NCBI GenBank assembly: GCA_963552605.1
Contig: CAUVKI010000031.1
Coordinates: forward strand, 1-23,511
DNA length: 23,511 bases
Source of the DNA: CAUVKI01 sp963552605
GTDB lineage: Bacteria > Bacillota > Clostridia > Tissierellales > Peptoniphilaceae
Reading direction: 5' to 3'
Part shown: in pieces, positions 1-8,529 of the stretch
Numbering within the stretch: position 1 is the first letter of the stretch
Layout: every line of letters starts with the position of its first letter
Notes under the pieces: model-generated
What the model was told of the DNA's origin: nothing
Seen by the model: only the letters and a program-made list of their open reading frames with translations
The model's database searches: none
Position numbers and translations under genes: made by a program

Positions 1-2
1 TT

Positions 3-31
3 ATTATACTCGCTCATTTAATACCTGTCAA
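3..31 (-). promoter_or_regulatory. Perfect consensus SigA-type promoter, reading off the left edge
   Basis: Read on the minus strand, TTGACA (26-31) is followed after exactly 17 nt by TATAAT (3-8). Both hexamers match the housekeeping consensus completely. Transcription would start just outside the window and run left, so the gene it serves is not visible. An 8-base inverted copy of the -35 region (TGACAGGT) lies at 87-94 and could be a regulator half-site, but that is inference. Confidence 0.75.
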
Positions 32-340
32 GTGTTTTTTTTATTTTTTTTCAAATTTTGCAGCCATTAGGTAAACTGTGCATAAATGACAGGTCGTTAT
101 CACAAAAACATCTCGCCATAAAAACAAAAGTATCAAAAAAAAAGAGGGAAATTCAAGTAAGATTTCCCTCAGCACTCTTTTGATAATGCCAAATATTTTT
201 ATATCTGTCTTTCTTTGATACGAATGGTGCAATTAGTTTGTTTTCAATATTTCCTACTATAACACTTTCTCTTTTATATTCCGCTTATTTTTCCTATTAC
301 TTTTTTTTCCTCTCTTAAGTCCAATGCGCATTGCAAAGTG
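32..340. other. Intergenic region with terminator and inverted repeats, no gene
   Basis: This is an AT-rich stretch with long T and A runs. It contains a minus-strand terminator (132-170), part of an 11-bp inverted repeat and a 12-bp palindrome. A short minus-strand reading frame at 41-232 has no convincing ribosome site or recognisable protein character, so I do not call a gene here. Confidence 0.6.
132..170 (-). terminator. Rho-independent terminator
   Basis: On the minus strand a perfect 9-bp stem (162-170 with 144-152, arms GAGGGAAAT/ATTTCCCTC) has a 9-nt loop and is followed by an uninterrupted U-tract (the A run ending at 143). It lies about 170 nt after the chemoreceptor stop codon and probably ends that transcript. 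Confidence 0.75.
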
Positions 341-345
341 TTATA
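258..345. repeat. 11-bp inverted repeat enclosing a 12-bp palindrome
   Basis: TATAACACTTT at 258-268 is exactly inverted at 335-345, and the right arm contains the chemoreceptor stop codon. Between the arms is the perfect 12-bp palindrome CAATGCGCATTG (322-333). It could be a long-range RNA stem at the 3' end of the mRNA, a binding site, or a remnant of a small repeat element. The sequence alone does not decide. Confidence 0.4.
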
Positions 346-1804
346 AAATTTGAACGCCTTGTCTGTCAAGAGATCTTGCGCCTGAAATGACGGAGTCGAT
401 GAGGGAGAAAACTTTTTTTGAATTATCCACAGCTCTTGAATATGCAGCCTCGGCTTTTCTTACATCTCCAAAGATAAGCGCATCTATAGCCGTCTTCCCT
501 TCTCTATGAAGTGCTTCGTGGCATTCATCAATCGCTTTCCAATCATTTTTGATTTCGGGTTGAGTTATCTTAAAAGCGTGGTAATATCTTCCGAAGCCGC
601 ATTTATGACCGTTGGTTTGAAGAGGGGTTATGTCTTTGGTTTTTATCATATGCTCAAAATTTCTTATCCAAGCGGTGTGTGCGGTTTTAGCTTCTTCAAG
701 AATTGAAATAAAACGCTTATTTGATATGGGGTGCTTTGAGCCGATTATTCCGTCCATCATATTATTTATTACGCTCGAAAGGCTGTCATCAACTTCGGAT
801 ATCTCTTTTGATCTTTCCTTTGACATCTCAAAGTCTCTGGACACATCAGCTGCGAGTTCGGATAACTTTTCAGCGTCTTTGCTCGTAGCCTCCATTGAAC
901 AGGATACTTCTCCGGTGGATACGGAAATTTCACGCATTGCATTTGAAACGGATCTTATAGTTTCCGTAACTCCGCCGAGCATTTCCGCATTTCCTCTTAC
1001 TGCACTCGTAACGCCGTCTATCTTTTTGCTCATCTCGTCCGTAGATTCCAATGTCTGCTTAAGACTCAACTGTCCCTCGTCCGCCACATTACGGATATTT
1101 TCCACAAACGACCTCATACCCGTCAATTCTCCGGTCGTATCGTCCGCAAGTTTTCTTATTTCATCCGCAACCACCGCAAATCCTCTCCCGACTTCTCCGG
1201 CACGTGCCGCTTCAATCGCCGCATTCAAGGCTAAAAGGTTGGTTTGATTTGCTATGGCCTGTACACTTTCAACGATTTTTCCTATTTCCTGCGAAAGATT
1301 TATTAAGTCTTCAATTTTTTTCTCAAGTGATTCGGTATCCTCCGTCATTTGATTTTTAAGCTCATGCACTTCTTTTAGAAGTTTGACGGACTCTCTGTTT
1401 CTTGATCGCAATTCGTCCGCTTCGCTTGAAAGCGTATCAACATTTGTCATAGTTTCCTGAACAAATTCATTCACATGAATCATACTTGCGGTCGTTTCTT
1501 CGACAACCGCAAGATTTGCCGCTGAAACCTCCGCAATGTCGCTTGCTACCGTTTCCAATTTATTTGAGATGTGCTGTATGGATACATCAAGATTTGAAGT
1601 TCGGTTTGCAATTTTAAGTACGCCGTGCATCGAATCGGAAAGCAGTGCTTCATTATCTACGAGCTTGCCGATAGTATCGTACACATCTTTATAGTCGGGA
1701 TCCGAATAAAAATTGTTTGAGGTTTTTCCCTCGAGTTTGTTGTCTATAAACTCAGCCACCTGCTCCATTTCACGGTTCGGCTTTTTTTTAAAAGGGTTTA
1801 TCAT
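341..1804 (-). CDS. Soluble methyl-accepting chemotaxis protein with C-terminal CZB domain
   Basis: This is a 487-residue chemoreceptor signalling protein with no hydrophobic membrane segment, so it should be cytoplasmic. Long coiled-coil helices flank the highly conserved hairpin tip at about residues 181-220 (QAIANQTNLLALNAAIEAAR, then GRGFAVVADEIRKLA), which in this family contacts CheA and CheW. Residues about 370-445 match the chemoreceptor zinc-binding (CZB) fold: H376 (HTAW), C402 (CGFGRYYH), H429 and H433 (CHEALH) are the expected zinc ligands. CZB receptors are known to sense zinc or oxidants such as HOCl through the Zn-Cys core; which signal applies here is inference. The start follows AAAGGAGAT. 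The gene lies 71 nt after the aminotransferase gene, so the two are probably cotranscribed. No other chemotaxis gene is in view. Confidence 0.9.
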   Translation of the reverse strand: MINPFKKKPNREMEQVAEFIDNKLEGKTSNNFYSDPDYKDVYDTIGKLVDNEALLSDSMHGVLKIANRTSNLDVSIQHISNKLETVASDIAEVSAANLAVVEETTASMIHVNEFVQETMTNVDTLSSEADELRSRNRESVKLLKEVHELKNQMTEDTESLEKKIEDLINLSQEIGKIVESVQAIANQTNLLALNAAIEAARAGEVGRGFAVVADEIRKLADDTTGELTGMRSFVENIRNVADEGQLSLKQTLESTDEMSKKIDGVTSAVRGNAEMLGGVTETIRSVSNAMREISVSTGEVSCSMEATSKDAEKLSELAADVSRDFEMSKERSKEISEVDDSLSSVINNMMDGIIGSKHPISNKRFISILEEAKTAHTAWIRNFEHMIKTKDITPLQTNGHKCGFGRYYHAFKITQPEIKNDWKAIDECHEALHREGKTAIDALIFGDVRKAEAAYSRAVDNSKKVFSLIDSVISGARSLDRQGVQIL

Positions 1805-1875
1805 TTTGCTGCATCTCCTTTAAGTATATCCTGACATTTCCTTTGGCGAGCACCATGGGAAAGTCCGCTAAAAAA

Positions 1876-3072
1876 TCATTTATGCGATTCTTTATATTTC
1901 CTAAGTCCAAGTTCCAATAATTCCATTGCACGCTTTACCGATTCCGTATTTATGCAGAAAGAAAGACGAATTTCATTTTTTCCGAGTCCCTTTGTGGCAT
2001 AAAAACCTTCCGCAGGAGCAAACATCACCGTTTCTTTATTATCTTCAAAGTCGGTGAGCATCCAAAGTGCAAAATCTTCCGCATTTTCTATCGGGAGCTT
2101 TACTATTACATAGAACGCTCCCTTAGGTTTTTCGCACACGACACCCTCCATTTTTGAAAGAGCTTCATATGCCGCATCTCGCCTTGATTTGTATTCATTG
2201 TAGGAATACTCCATATAGTCGTCCGGAGTATCGACAAGTGCCGCAGCTGCAACCTGTTCAATCGTTGCCACGCAGAGACGATTTTGAGCAAGCTTTAAAA
2301 TATTTTTGATTACTTCGGGATTTTTTGAAGAAACCGAACCTATCCTTGCACCGCATGCACTGAAGCGTTTGGAAACCGAATCCGTAACGATCACTCTATC
2401 TTTTATGTCTGAAAGGGAGGCAAAGCTTATGAACTCTTCCCCGTCGTACACATATTCTTTATAGACTTCATCGGCAATTATAAAAAGATCATATTCCTTT
2501 GCTATATCCGCAATCATTTGTATTTCGTCTTTGCGATAAACCGTGCCGGTGGGGTTTCCCGGATTTGCGAGGAGAAATGCTTTGGTTTTATTTCCGATTA
2601 ACTTGATTATTTCTTCTCTTTTAGGAAGATGAAATCCCTCTTCCGCCACGGTGGTCATTGCCTTGAGCTTTGCGCCGGTAACGCTTGCAAATCCGTTATA
2701 GTTGGTGTAAAAAGGCTCGGCAACGATAACTTCATCTTCGGGGTCGGTCACCGCAAAAATTGCAAATATCAACGCTTCGCTTCCACCCTGCGTAATTATG
2801 ATATCCTCGTAATCAAAACCCATATTGTGCTTTGCGTAATACTTCACCATACTTTCAATCATAACCTTTTCACCTTGGCTGTTTGCATAGGCGATAACAG
2901 GTCGTTCAAAAGCCTTGAGTGCATCGAAAAAAACCTTGGGAGTTTCAATGTCGGGTTGTCCGATATTGAGGTGATAAACTTTTTTTCCCTCAGCTTTTGC
3001 CTTGTCTGCATAGGGAACAAGCTTTCTTATCGGGGAAGCCTGCATACTCTTAATTCTTTCCGAAACTTGCAT
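1876..3072 (-). CDS. Class I/II pyridoxal-phosphate aminotransferase (aspartate aminotransferase-like)
   Basis: A fold-type I PLP aminotransferase of about 398 residues, the usual family length. Visible landmarks (numbered from the upstream GTG) are NPGNPTG (171-177, cofactor and substrate loop), ADEVY (201-205, Asp to the pyridine nitrogen, Tyr to O3'), the Schiff-base lysine K236 in SVSKRFSACGARIG, and the C-terminal carboxylate-binding R370 in NEIRLSF. It transfers amino groups between an amino acid and a 2-oxo acid; exact substrates cannot be read from sequence, so I give no symbol. GTG at 3075 directly precedes ATG at 3072. I take ATG because GGAGG is then 7 nt upstream. It has its own promoter at 3108-3134 and is followed by the chemoreceptor gene. 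Confidence 0.88.
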   Translation of the reverse strand: MQVSERIKSMQASPIRKLVPYADKAKAEGKKVYHLNIGQPDIETPKVFFDALKAFERPVIAYANSQGEKVMIESMVKYYAKHNMGFDYEDIIITQGGSEALIFAIFAVTDPEDEVIVAEPFYTNYNGFASVTGAKLKAMTTVAEEGFHLPKREEIIKLIGNKTKAFLLANPGNPTGTVYRKDEIQMIADIAKEYDLFIIADEVYKEYVYDGEEFISFASLSDIKDRVIVTDSVSKRFSACGARIGSVSSKNPEVIKNILKLAQNRLCVATIEQVAAAALVDTPDDYMEYSYNEYKSRRDAAYEALSKMEGVVCEKPKGAFYVIVKLPIENAEDFALWMLTDFEDNKETVMFAPAEGFYATKGLGKNEIRLSFCINTESVKRAMELLELGLRKYKESHK

Positions 3073-3107
3073 CACAATCCCTCCTTACATTATTTAAAAG
3101 ACAGCTC

Positions 3108-3134
3108 ATTATATCACACTTTTTATTTTGTGAA
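3108..3134 (-). promoter_or_regulatory. Promoter for aminotransferase-chemoreceptor unit
   Basis: On the minus strand TTCACA (3129-3134) and TATAAT (3108-3113) are 15 nt apart. A TGN extension immediately before the -10 can compensate for the short spacer. It lies in the 120-nt gap between buk and the aminotransferase gene, where I see no clear terminator, so some read-through from buk is possible. Confidence 0.6.
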
Positions 3135-3192
3135 CTACCGATTATATGGTGAAAAAGCTGAATTATAGATTGCAGTCTGTTTTTTCATTCTC

Positions 3193-4239
3193 TTATAATT
3201 CGTGTGCGCTTTCTTCTCCCTTAAGAACCCTTAAAGCTCCTTGAGTGAGGGCTTCCATTTCGTGCTCGCCGGCGATAACTTCGACCTTTCCCAAAAAGGA
3301 AATGCGTTCTGTTATTTTTTCTATGAGCATTTCGGATTTTGTAAGTCCTCCGGTTAAAATTATTCTGTCAATTTTTCCATATAGTACGGGTGCGAGGGAG
3401 GATAGACTCTTTGCCGTTTGATACGCCAAGGCATCGTGTACGAGTCTTGCTTCATCATCTCCGTTTTTTATTCGTCTTTCTATTTCAATCATATCGGTTG
3501 TTCCGAGATAGCTTACAGTTCCGCCTTTTCCTCGGACAAAATTGAGCATAGTTTTTTCATCGTGTCCGAAAGCATATTTTGTATAAGCCCAAAGCTGTAA
3601 ACCGCCGGTTCTCTCCGGTGTGAAAGGTCCTTCATCGTCAGCCACAACATCGGTGGCTTTTCCTTTATTCATCGCCAGCATTGAAATTCCCCCGCCAAGA
3701 TGTGCTGCAAGAAAATTCATATCTTCCATTCTGCAATTTTCTTTTTGCGCAACTTTATGACAGCACGCTCTTATATTCAAAAAGTGTGCCACGCTTATTC
3801 TTGGCAATTCTTTCAATCCTGAAAGTCTTGCAACATCGGAAAGCTCGTCCACCGATACGGGGTCGTATATAAAAGAGGGAATATTTGAGGGCTTGGCGAT
3901 TTTGTAGGCTAAAATTCCGCCAAGAAGCGAGATGTGAAGATTGGTTGAAGTTTTTAGGACATTAAGGAGCTTTTCATTCATTCTGTAGGCTCCGGACTTA
4001 AAAGGAATTGCGGGACCTCCCCGTCCTACTATTGCAGAAAGATCTGAAATTTTCACCTCGTGTTTTTCCAACACCTCATTTATGTCTCTAAGCCTTAAGT
4101 CATATTGCTCGTATATGGATTTGAAATCTTTCAAAACTTCGGTGTCGTATTGTATGACATAATCCCAAAGAAAGCTTTCATTTTCATACAATGAAATCTT
4201 TGTGGAAGTCGAACCGGGATTGATTGCGAGAATTTTCAT
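3193..4239 (-). CDS. buk: Butyrate kinase
   Basis: A 348-residue acetate/butyrate kinase of the ASKHA superfamily. It converts butyryl-phosphate and ADP to butyrate and ATP, the substrate-level phosphorylation step of butyrate fermentation. The N-terminal phosphate loop (ILAINPGSTSTKIS), the central AHLGGGISM motif and the C-terminal LTGGLTKSE adenosine-binding stretch are all present. The length fits butyrate kinases (about 355) rather than acetate kinases (about 400). Its ATG overlaps the ptb stop in an ATGA, so the pair is translationally coupled. Branched-chain acyl phosphates could be alternative substrates. Confidence 0.93.
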   Translation of the reverse strand: MKILAINPGSTSTKISLYENESFLWDYVIQYDTEVLKDFKSIYEQYDLRLRDINEVLEKHEVKISDLSAIVGRGGPAIPFKSGAYRMNEKLLNVLKTSTNLHISLLGGILAYKIAKPSNIPSFIYDPVSVDELSDVARLSGLKELPRISVAHFLNIRACCHKVAQKENCRMEDMNFLAAHLGGGISMLAMNKGKATDVVADDEGPFTPERTGGLQLWAYTKYAFGHDEKTMLNFVRGKGGTVSYLGTTDMIEIERRIKNGDDEARLVHDALAYQTAKSLSSLAPVLYGKIDRIILTGGLTKSEMLIEKITERISFLGKVEVIAGEHEMEALTQGALRVLKGEESAHEL

Positions 4240-5138
4240 ACCCCTCTCCTTTTCACCAGCGCCGCAAGTGCGATTGACGAGAATTTTTCTTCAGCACTCA
4301 TACTTCGTGAGGTCAGCACGATGGGATATAAAGCTCCGTAGATTATTCCTGAAAAAATTCCTCCACCCGCAATGCTCAAACTCTTTGCAAGAATGTTTCC
4401 GCAGCACATATCGGGAGTTAAAATCACATCGGCATCACCTGCAACCGGACTTTCAAATTTTTTTATGGCGGCGGCTTCCTTTTGATAAATCAAATCAAAG
4501 GATATGGGAGCTTCCACAATGCACTTTCCAAACTCTCCCTTTTTAGCAATTTCCTTAAGCTTCACTCCCTCTACGACTTCTCTCAATTTGGGATTGTATT
4601 TTTCTACAGCGGCAAGCACTGCGACCTTCGGCTCTTCATAGCCTAAAGAATACAGAAAATTTGAAGCGTTTTTTAAGATTTTGATTTTGTCCTCAAGCGT
4701 CGGATAGGGTATCATTCCTCCGTCCGTGATATAGAGGAGCTTATGATAAGTGGGCATTGAAATCGCCGAAATATGTGTGAACACATTTTCCCGTTCCTTT
4801 ATGGGATTGTCGTTTAGGAGAGCTTTCAAAATTACCTTCGTGTCGGTATTTCCTTTCATCACAAATTGAGCTTCTCCATTGTTTGCGAGCATAACCCCTA
4901 TCGCACAGGCTTTTTCATCGTCGGGTTCATCAATGATTTCCGGTTTATTAAACTCATTTTCTAAAATCCGAGTAATTTTTTTCTTATCTCCTATCAGTAT
5001 CGGAACGGCTATTCCCCTTTTTTGTGCGTTTAAAGCCGCTTCTATTGTATGTTCGTCGTGAGCGGCAACCACTGCCATCGTCTTAGGTTTGTCCGACACT
5101 TTGAGTAGATTTAGAATTTCATCAAAATTTTTAATCAT
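4236..5138 (-). CDS. ptb: Phosphate butyryltransferase
   Basis: A 300-residue phosphate acyltransferase of the PTA/PTB family. It exchanges CoA for phosphate on butyryl-CoA, supplying butyryl-phosphate to the kinase encoded directly downstream. The N-terminal MAVVAAHDEHTIEAALNA segment and the C-terminal stretch with VILTPDMCCGNILAKSL and GGGIFSGIIYGA are typical of Ptb. The length matches clostridial Ptb (about 300) and is shorter than Pta. The gene starts 25 nt after sdaAA, so butyrate energy conservation is placed directly behind pyruvate-forming amino acid breakdown. Some Ptb enzymes also accept isobutyryl- or isovaleryl-CoA. Confidence 0.93.
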   Translation of the reverse strand: MIKNFDEILNLLKVSDKPKTMAVVAAHDEHTIEAALNAQKRGIAVPILIGDKKKITRILENEFNKPEIIDEPDDEKACAIGVMLANNGEAQFVMKGNTDTKVILKALLNDNPIKERENVFTHISAISMPTYHKLLYITDGGMIPYPTLEDKIKILKNASNFLYSLGYEEPKVAVLAAVEKYNPKLREVVEGVKLKEIAKKGEFGKCIVEAPISFDLIYQKEAAAIKKFESPVAGDADVILTPDMCCGNILAKSLSIAGGGIFSGIIYGALYPIVLTSRSMSAEEKFSSIALAALVKRRGV

Positions 5139-5163
5139 ATTCCTTGCCTTTCATCGGCAGCTT

Positions 5164-6057
5164 CTAAAATTCTTCTTCACTGCCAAGTATTCCCAAAAAC
5201 TCTCGGCGAATTCTCTGACCCGTTTTTGTCCCCGCAACTCCTCCAAGCCCTGTTTCTCTAAGAGCGGGAGAGAGCTCCTTTCCGACTTTTCTCATAGCTT
5301 GGCATATTTCCTCGAAAGGAACGAAACTTGTTACTCCCGCCAAAGCCATATCTGCGGAAAAAAGGGCGTTCATAGCACCGCTTGCATTTCTGAAAGTGCA
5401 AGGGTATTCCACAAGTCCGGCTATGGGATCGCACACCAATCCGAGCACATGCAGGAGAGCAAACGATGCCGCGTTAAAACACATCTCGGGGCTTCCGCCT
5501 CGGAGGAATACACAGGCGGCTGCCGCCATTGCCGCGGCGGAACCCGTTTCAGCCTGACAGCCTCCGTCCGCTCCCGAAAAGCTTGCATACTCTCCGATAA
5601 GTTTGCCTATTCCAACTGCGGTGAGCATAGCTTCAATAAGTTTTTCATCATCATAGCCGTATTTTTCTTTCATACTCATCAAAACGGCAGGCAAAATTCC
5701 TGCCGAGCCTGCCGTCGGACTTGCCACAATTCTCCCCATAAAAGCGTTGCATTCAAGAGTGGAGAAAGCCATAGCCATGGTGTGTGTGAGAAAATCTCCG
5801 GTGATACTCTTCTGTGATTTTGAGTAGGTTTCCATTTTTTTTGCAAATCCGTCAATCATACCGTATTTGGTGGAGTGTTCAACAAAGAGAGTATCTTTTG
5901 AGGAACTTTCCATAACATTGAGCATTTCGGAGAGTCTTTTTTTTATCCTTTCACATGAAAGACCCGTGTGTTCTTTTTCTTCCTCAAGAACAAAATTCCA
6001 GAGGTGTTTATTTTCTTTTTTACAGGCTGAAATAAAATCTTCGGATTTATAAAACAT
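5164..6057 (-). CDS. sdaAA: L-serine dehydratase, iron-sulfur type, alpha subunit
   Basis: The catalytic alpha chain of the two-subunit, oxygen-sensitive [4Fe-4S] L-serine dehydratase, which deaminates serine to pyruvate and ammonia. Family motifs are ASPTAGSAGILPAV (112-125), GCQAETGSA and the segment HVLGLVCDPIAGLVEYPC. C167, C209 and C220 are the expected cluster ligands. A longer frame opens at 6093, but the start at 6057 (MFYKSEDF) is chosen because AAGGAG lies at a good distance upstream and homologues begin this way. It begins one base after the beta-subunit stop, giving 297 residues. The partner chain sdaAB is immediately upstream and ptb-buk follow. Confidence 0.93.
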   Translation of the reverse strand: MFYKSEDFISACKKENKHLWNFVLEEEKEHTGLSCERIKKRLSEMLNVMESSSKDTLFVEHSTKYGMIDGFAKKMETYSKSQKSITGDFLTHTMAMAFSTLECNAFMGRIVASPTAGSAGILPAVLMSMKEKYGYDDEKLIEAMLTAVGIGKLIGEYASFSGADGGCQAETGSAAAMAAAACVFLRGGSPEMCFNAASFALLHVLGLVCDPIAGLVEYPCTFRNASGAMNALFSADMALAGVTSFVPFEEICQAMRKVGKELSPALRETGLGGVAGTKTGQRIRREFLGILGSEEEF

Positions 6058-6058
6058 C

Positions 6059-6733
6059 TCAATACTCCTTGTTGGGCGGAATGTATTTCGCAAAAGCGAA
6101 CCTTTTATTTTTCAAAATGCTGTCGTCCAAATCTCCCTCGACGGGTCGGTCAAGCTCGACTATTAGAGTTATCATATCTCCCTCACCTTTTAAGGTTTTC
6201 ATCGACTCTATGTTATATTCGTGCCACATAAGTTCCGTTGAAACATAGCTTATCATTCCGATTTTATCCTTATACTTGACCATAATCGTGGGAAGAGTGC
6301 CGTCAAAGGAGAGAGGCAGACCGTTAAAGCTGAAGATTTCAATTATTCCTCCGCCTATTGAAGAGCCTGTGACATAATTTTCTTTTCCGTCTGCATATCT
6401 GTATACAATTTTTACGGTGTTCGGGTGCACATCTCCCAAATCCGCCTGTCTGAATTCATATTTTAATCCCGTTTTTTCGGCTATTTCAAAAGCATCACGA
6501 ATTTTTATATCATCGGGACGGTATCCCAAAACTCCGGCGAGCAGCGCCTTATCCGTGCCGTGTCCCTGATAGGTCTTTGCAAATGAGCCGTGAAGCTCGA
6601 ATACCACCGACTTAAATTCAGGTTCTACAATTGAAGTGGCATTTCTCGCAATCCGACACGCTCCCGCCGTGTGAGAGCTTGAAGGTCCTATCATTATAGG
6701 ACCCAATATATCAAACACTCCGTATCCGTTCAT
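6059..6733 (-). CDS. sdaAB: L-serine dehydratase, iron-sulfur type, beta subunit
   Basis: A 224-residue beta chain of the Fe-S L-serine dehydratase. The N-terminal half carries the signature GPIMIGPSSSHTAGACRIAR, and the C-terminal part (about 145-215: KDKIGMISYVSTELMWHEYNI, then TLIVELDRPV) has the look of an ACT regulatory domain. The start codon overlaps the C-S lyase stop as ATGA, and the stop is followed after one base by sdaAA, so three enzymes are made from closely coupled cistrons. In the family the ACT-containing subunit is thought to tune activity by amino acid binding. Confidence 0.92.
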   Translation of the reverse strand: MNGYGVFDILGPIMIGPSSSHTAGACRIARNATSIVEPEFKSVVFELHGSFAKTYQGHGTDKALLAGVLGYRPDDIKIRDAFEIAEKTGLKYEFRQADLGDVHPNTVKIVYRYADGKENYVTGSSIGGGIIEIFSFNGLPLSFDGTLPTIMVKYKDKIGMISYVSTELMWHEYNIESMKTLKGEGDMITLIVELDRPVEGDLDDSILKNKRFAFAKYIPPNKEY

Positions 6734-7914
6734 CTCTTTACTTTTAAGGTCAAAGCTTTTTCCAAGCTTCCAAGTTGAGCTTTAAGGGCAGCTGTCGGCA
6801 AGGCGATATTTATTCTTTCATAGCCCTTTCCCTCTTCTCCGAAAGTATATCCTTGAGATGTGAAGAAGTGCGCCTTGTTTTTCATAAAATCCTCAAGCTC
6901 TGTTTCATTCATTCCCAGTCCTCTGAAATCCGCCCAAAAGATATAAGTACCTTCCGGTTTGGAATAGGGAATATTCCATTTCTTGCAAAAATCGCCCATA
7001 ATCTGAGCATTTTTTTCCACGACCGAAATCATTTCCTCTACCCAAGGCCAAGCTTTGGTATATGCAATTTCACAGGCTTTGTACCCAAGAGCATTGACGG
7101 TGTCGTTGCACATATTAAGGATTGTCTTTTGAAATTTTTTTCTGAGTTCGGGATTGGATATGATGATATTGGAACACATAAGCCCTGCAATATTGAAAGT
7201 CTTTGAGGGGGCAGTCAGGGTAATGGTGATATTCTCCACTTCCTCGGATATTGAGGCTGTAATTGTGTGGGAGTGATTTTTATACACGATGTCATTCCAA
7301 ATCTCATCGGATATTATTACGAGATTATTTTCCAAAGCGATTTTTGCGGTCTTTTCCACTTCCTCTCTTGTCCACACACGCCCTGTGGGGTTGTGGGGTG
7401 AACAAAAGAGAAGGATTTTATTTTCAGGCTCTTTCGCCTTTTTTGCAAAGTCCTCGAAGTCTATTGTATAGGAACTTTCATTGTTGATTAAGGGAATGTT
7501 TATTTCCTTGCGATTTGAATTTTTTATAGCTTCTCCCATAGGAGGATATGCCGGACGAAATAATATGACCCCATCTCCCTTCTCCGAAAACGCCCGTATC
7601 GCTCCGGTAAATGCGTTTACCACCCCGGGAGTTGAAACAATCCAGGCCGGATCGATTTCATAGTGATGTTTTCTCTTTAACCACTGACATACCGCCTGAA
7701 GCTGAACAGGATATTGAACGCTGTATCCGAGCACCGCCTCACGCAGATAACTCCTAAGTCCCTCTATAATTTCCGGTGCACTTTGAAATTCCATATCCGC
7801 AACCGAAAGAGGAATAATATCTCCGGCACCCTCGGGATATTCTTTAAGCATTTGCTGCCATTTTCTTGAGCCCGTCCCCTGCCTGTCGGGCAGCGATGTA
7901 AAATTATATTGCAT
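6730..7914 (-). CDS. MalY/PatB-family C-S lyase (cystathionine beta-lyase / cysteine desulfhydrase type)
   Basis: A PLP-dependent fold-type I enzyme of 394 residues. MalY/PatB members cleave the C-S bond of cystathionine, cysteine or related thioethers, giving pyruvate, ammonia and a thiol or H2S. Visible features are SVADMEF near the N-terminus, CSPHNPTGRVW (171-181), SDEIWND (202-208) and the Schiff-base lysine K238 in TAPSKTFNIAG. The frame extends to 7941, but ATG at 7914 has GGAGG 6 nt upstream and gives the usual N-terminus. The neighbouring serine dehydratase also makes pyruvate, which suggests a catabolic rather than biosynthetic role; this is inference. Substrate preference cannot be read from sequence. 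Confidence 0.88.
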   Translation of the reverse strand: MQYNFTSLPDRQGTGSRKWQQMLKEYPEGAGDIIPLSVADMEFQSAPEIIEGLRSYLREAVLGYSVQYPVQLQAVCQWLKRKHHYEIDPAWIVSTPGVVNAFTGAIRAFSEKGDGVILFRPAYPPMGEAIKNSNRKEINIPLINNESSYTIDFEDFAKKAKEPENKILLFCSPHNPTGRVWTREEVEKTAKIALENNLVIISDEIWNDIVYKNHSHTITASISEEVENITITLTAPSKTFNIAGLMCSNIIISNPELRKKFQKTILNMCNDTVNALGYKACEIAYTKAWPWVEEMISVVEKNAQIMGDFCKKWNIPYSKPEGTYIFWADFRGLGMNETELEDFMKNKAHFFTSQGYTFGEEGKGYERINIALPTAALKAQLGSLEKALTLKVKR

Positions 7915-7927
7915 AAGAAGCCTCCAA

Positions 7928-8527
7928 TCACAATTCAACACGATTTTTCAGTGCCATTTGTATTGTCATACTGTCAAAAAATTCCAAATCCGCACCCACC
8001 GGAACCCCGTGAGCAATCCGACTCAGTTTAATTCCCCGTTCCTTTATCTTTTCTATCAAGTAGAACGCCGTTGCATCTCCCTCAACGGAAGGATTTGTTG
8101 CAAGAATTACTTCCTTTATGGGTTCGCTGTCAAGTCTTTTCAGAAGCTCGGGGATTTTCAAATCCTCCGGCATAACTCCCGAGATGGGAGAAATAGCCCC
8201 GTGCAGCACATGATAAAGTCCCCTATATCCCGAAGTTCTTTCTATTGCACTTAGATCTTTGGGCATTTCCACGACGCAGAGCGTGCTGCAATCACGTGAA
8301 GAATTTGAACATATATTGCAGCACTCGCTGTCGGTATAGTTGAAACACTTATTACAAAAATGTATCTTCTCCTTAAGTTCAAGCAATGCGTCAGATAATG
8401 ATTGAACTCTCGATTTCGGCTCTCTGAGCAGATGAAACACCAATCGTTCCGCCGACTTTCTGCCAATCCCCGGAAGTCTTGAAAGCTCGTCAATAAGTCT
8501 TTCAACCGGTAGAGAATAAGCGGTCAT
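7928..8527 (-). CDS. recR: Recombination mediator protein RecR
   Basis: A 199-residue RecR of full family length. With RecO and RecF it loads RecA on SSB-coated DNA during gap repair. The order is typical: helix-hairpin-helix (RLPGIGRKSAERLVFHLL, about 17-34), a C4 zinc finger (C58/C61 and C70/C73), then a Toprim domain from about residue 82 (CVVE, followed by YHVLHGAISPISG). It begins 2 nt after the ybaB stop, the arrangement seen in most Bacillota. Confidence 0.96.
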   Translation of the reverse strand: MTAYSLPVERLIDELSRLPGIGRKSAERLVFHLLREPKSRVQSLSDALLELKEKIHFCNKCFNYTDSECCNICSNSSRDCSTLCVVEMPKDLSAIERTSGYRGLYHVLHGAISPISGVMPEDLKIPELLKRLDSEPIKEVILATNPSVEGDATAFYLIEKIKERGIKLSRIAHGVPVGADLEFFDSMTIQMALKNRVEL

Positions 8528-8529
8528 AT

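Noticed and set aside
41..232. 63-residue minus-strand reading frame
   Set aside because: No convincing ribosome site, AT-rich low-complexity translation, and it spans the terminator hairpin at 132-170. Treated as non-coding.
630..1247. 205-residue plus-strand reading frame opposite the chemoreceptor gene
   Set aside because: It lies antisense to a clearly coding gene. The serine-rich translation reflects the opposite strand, and no ribosome site or family resemblance is seen.
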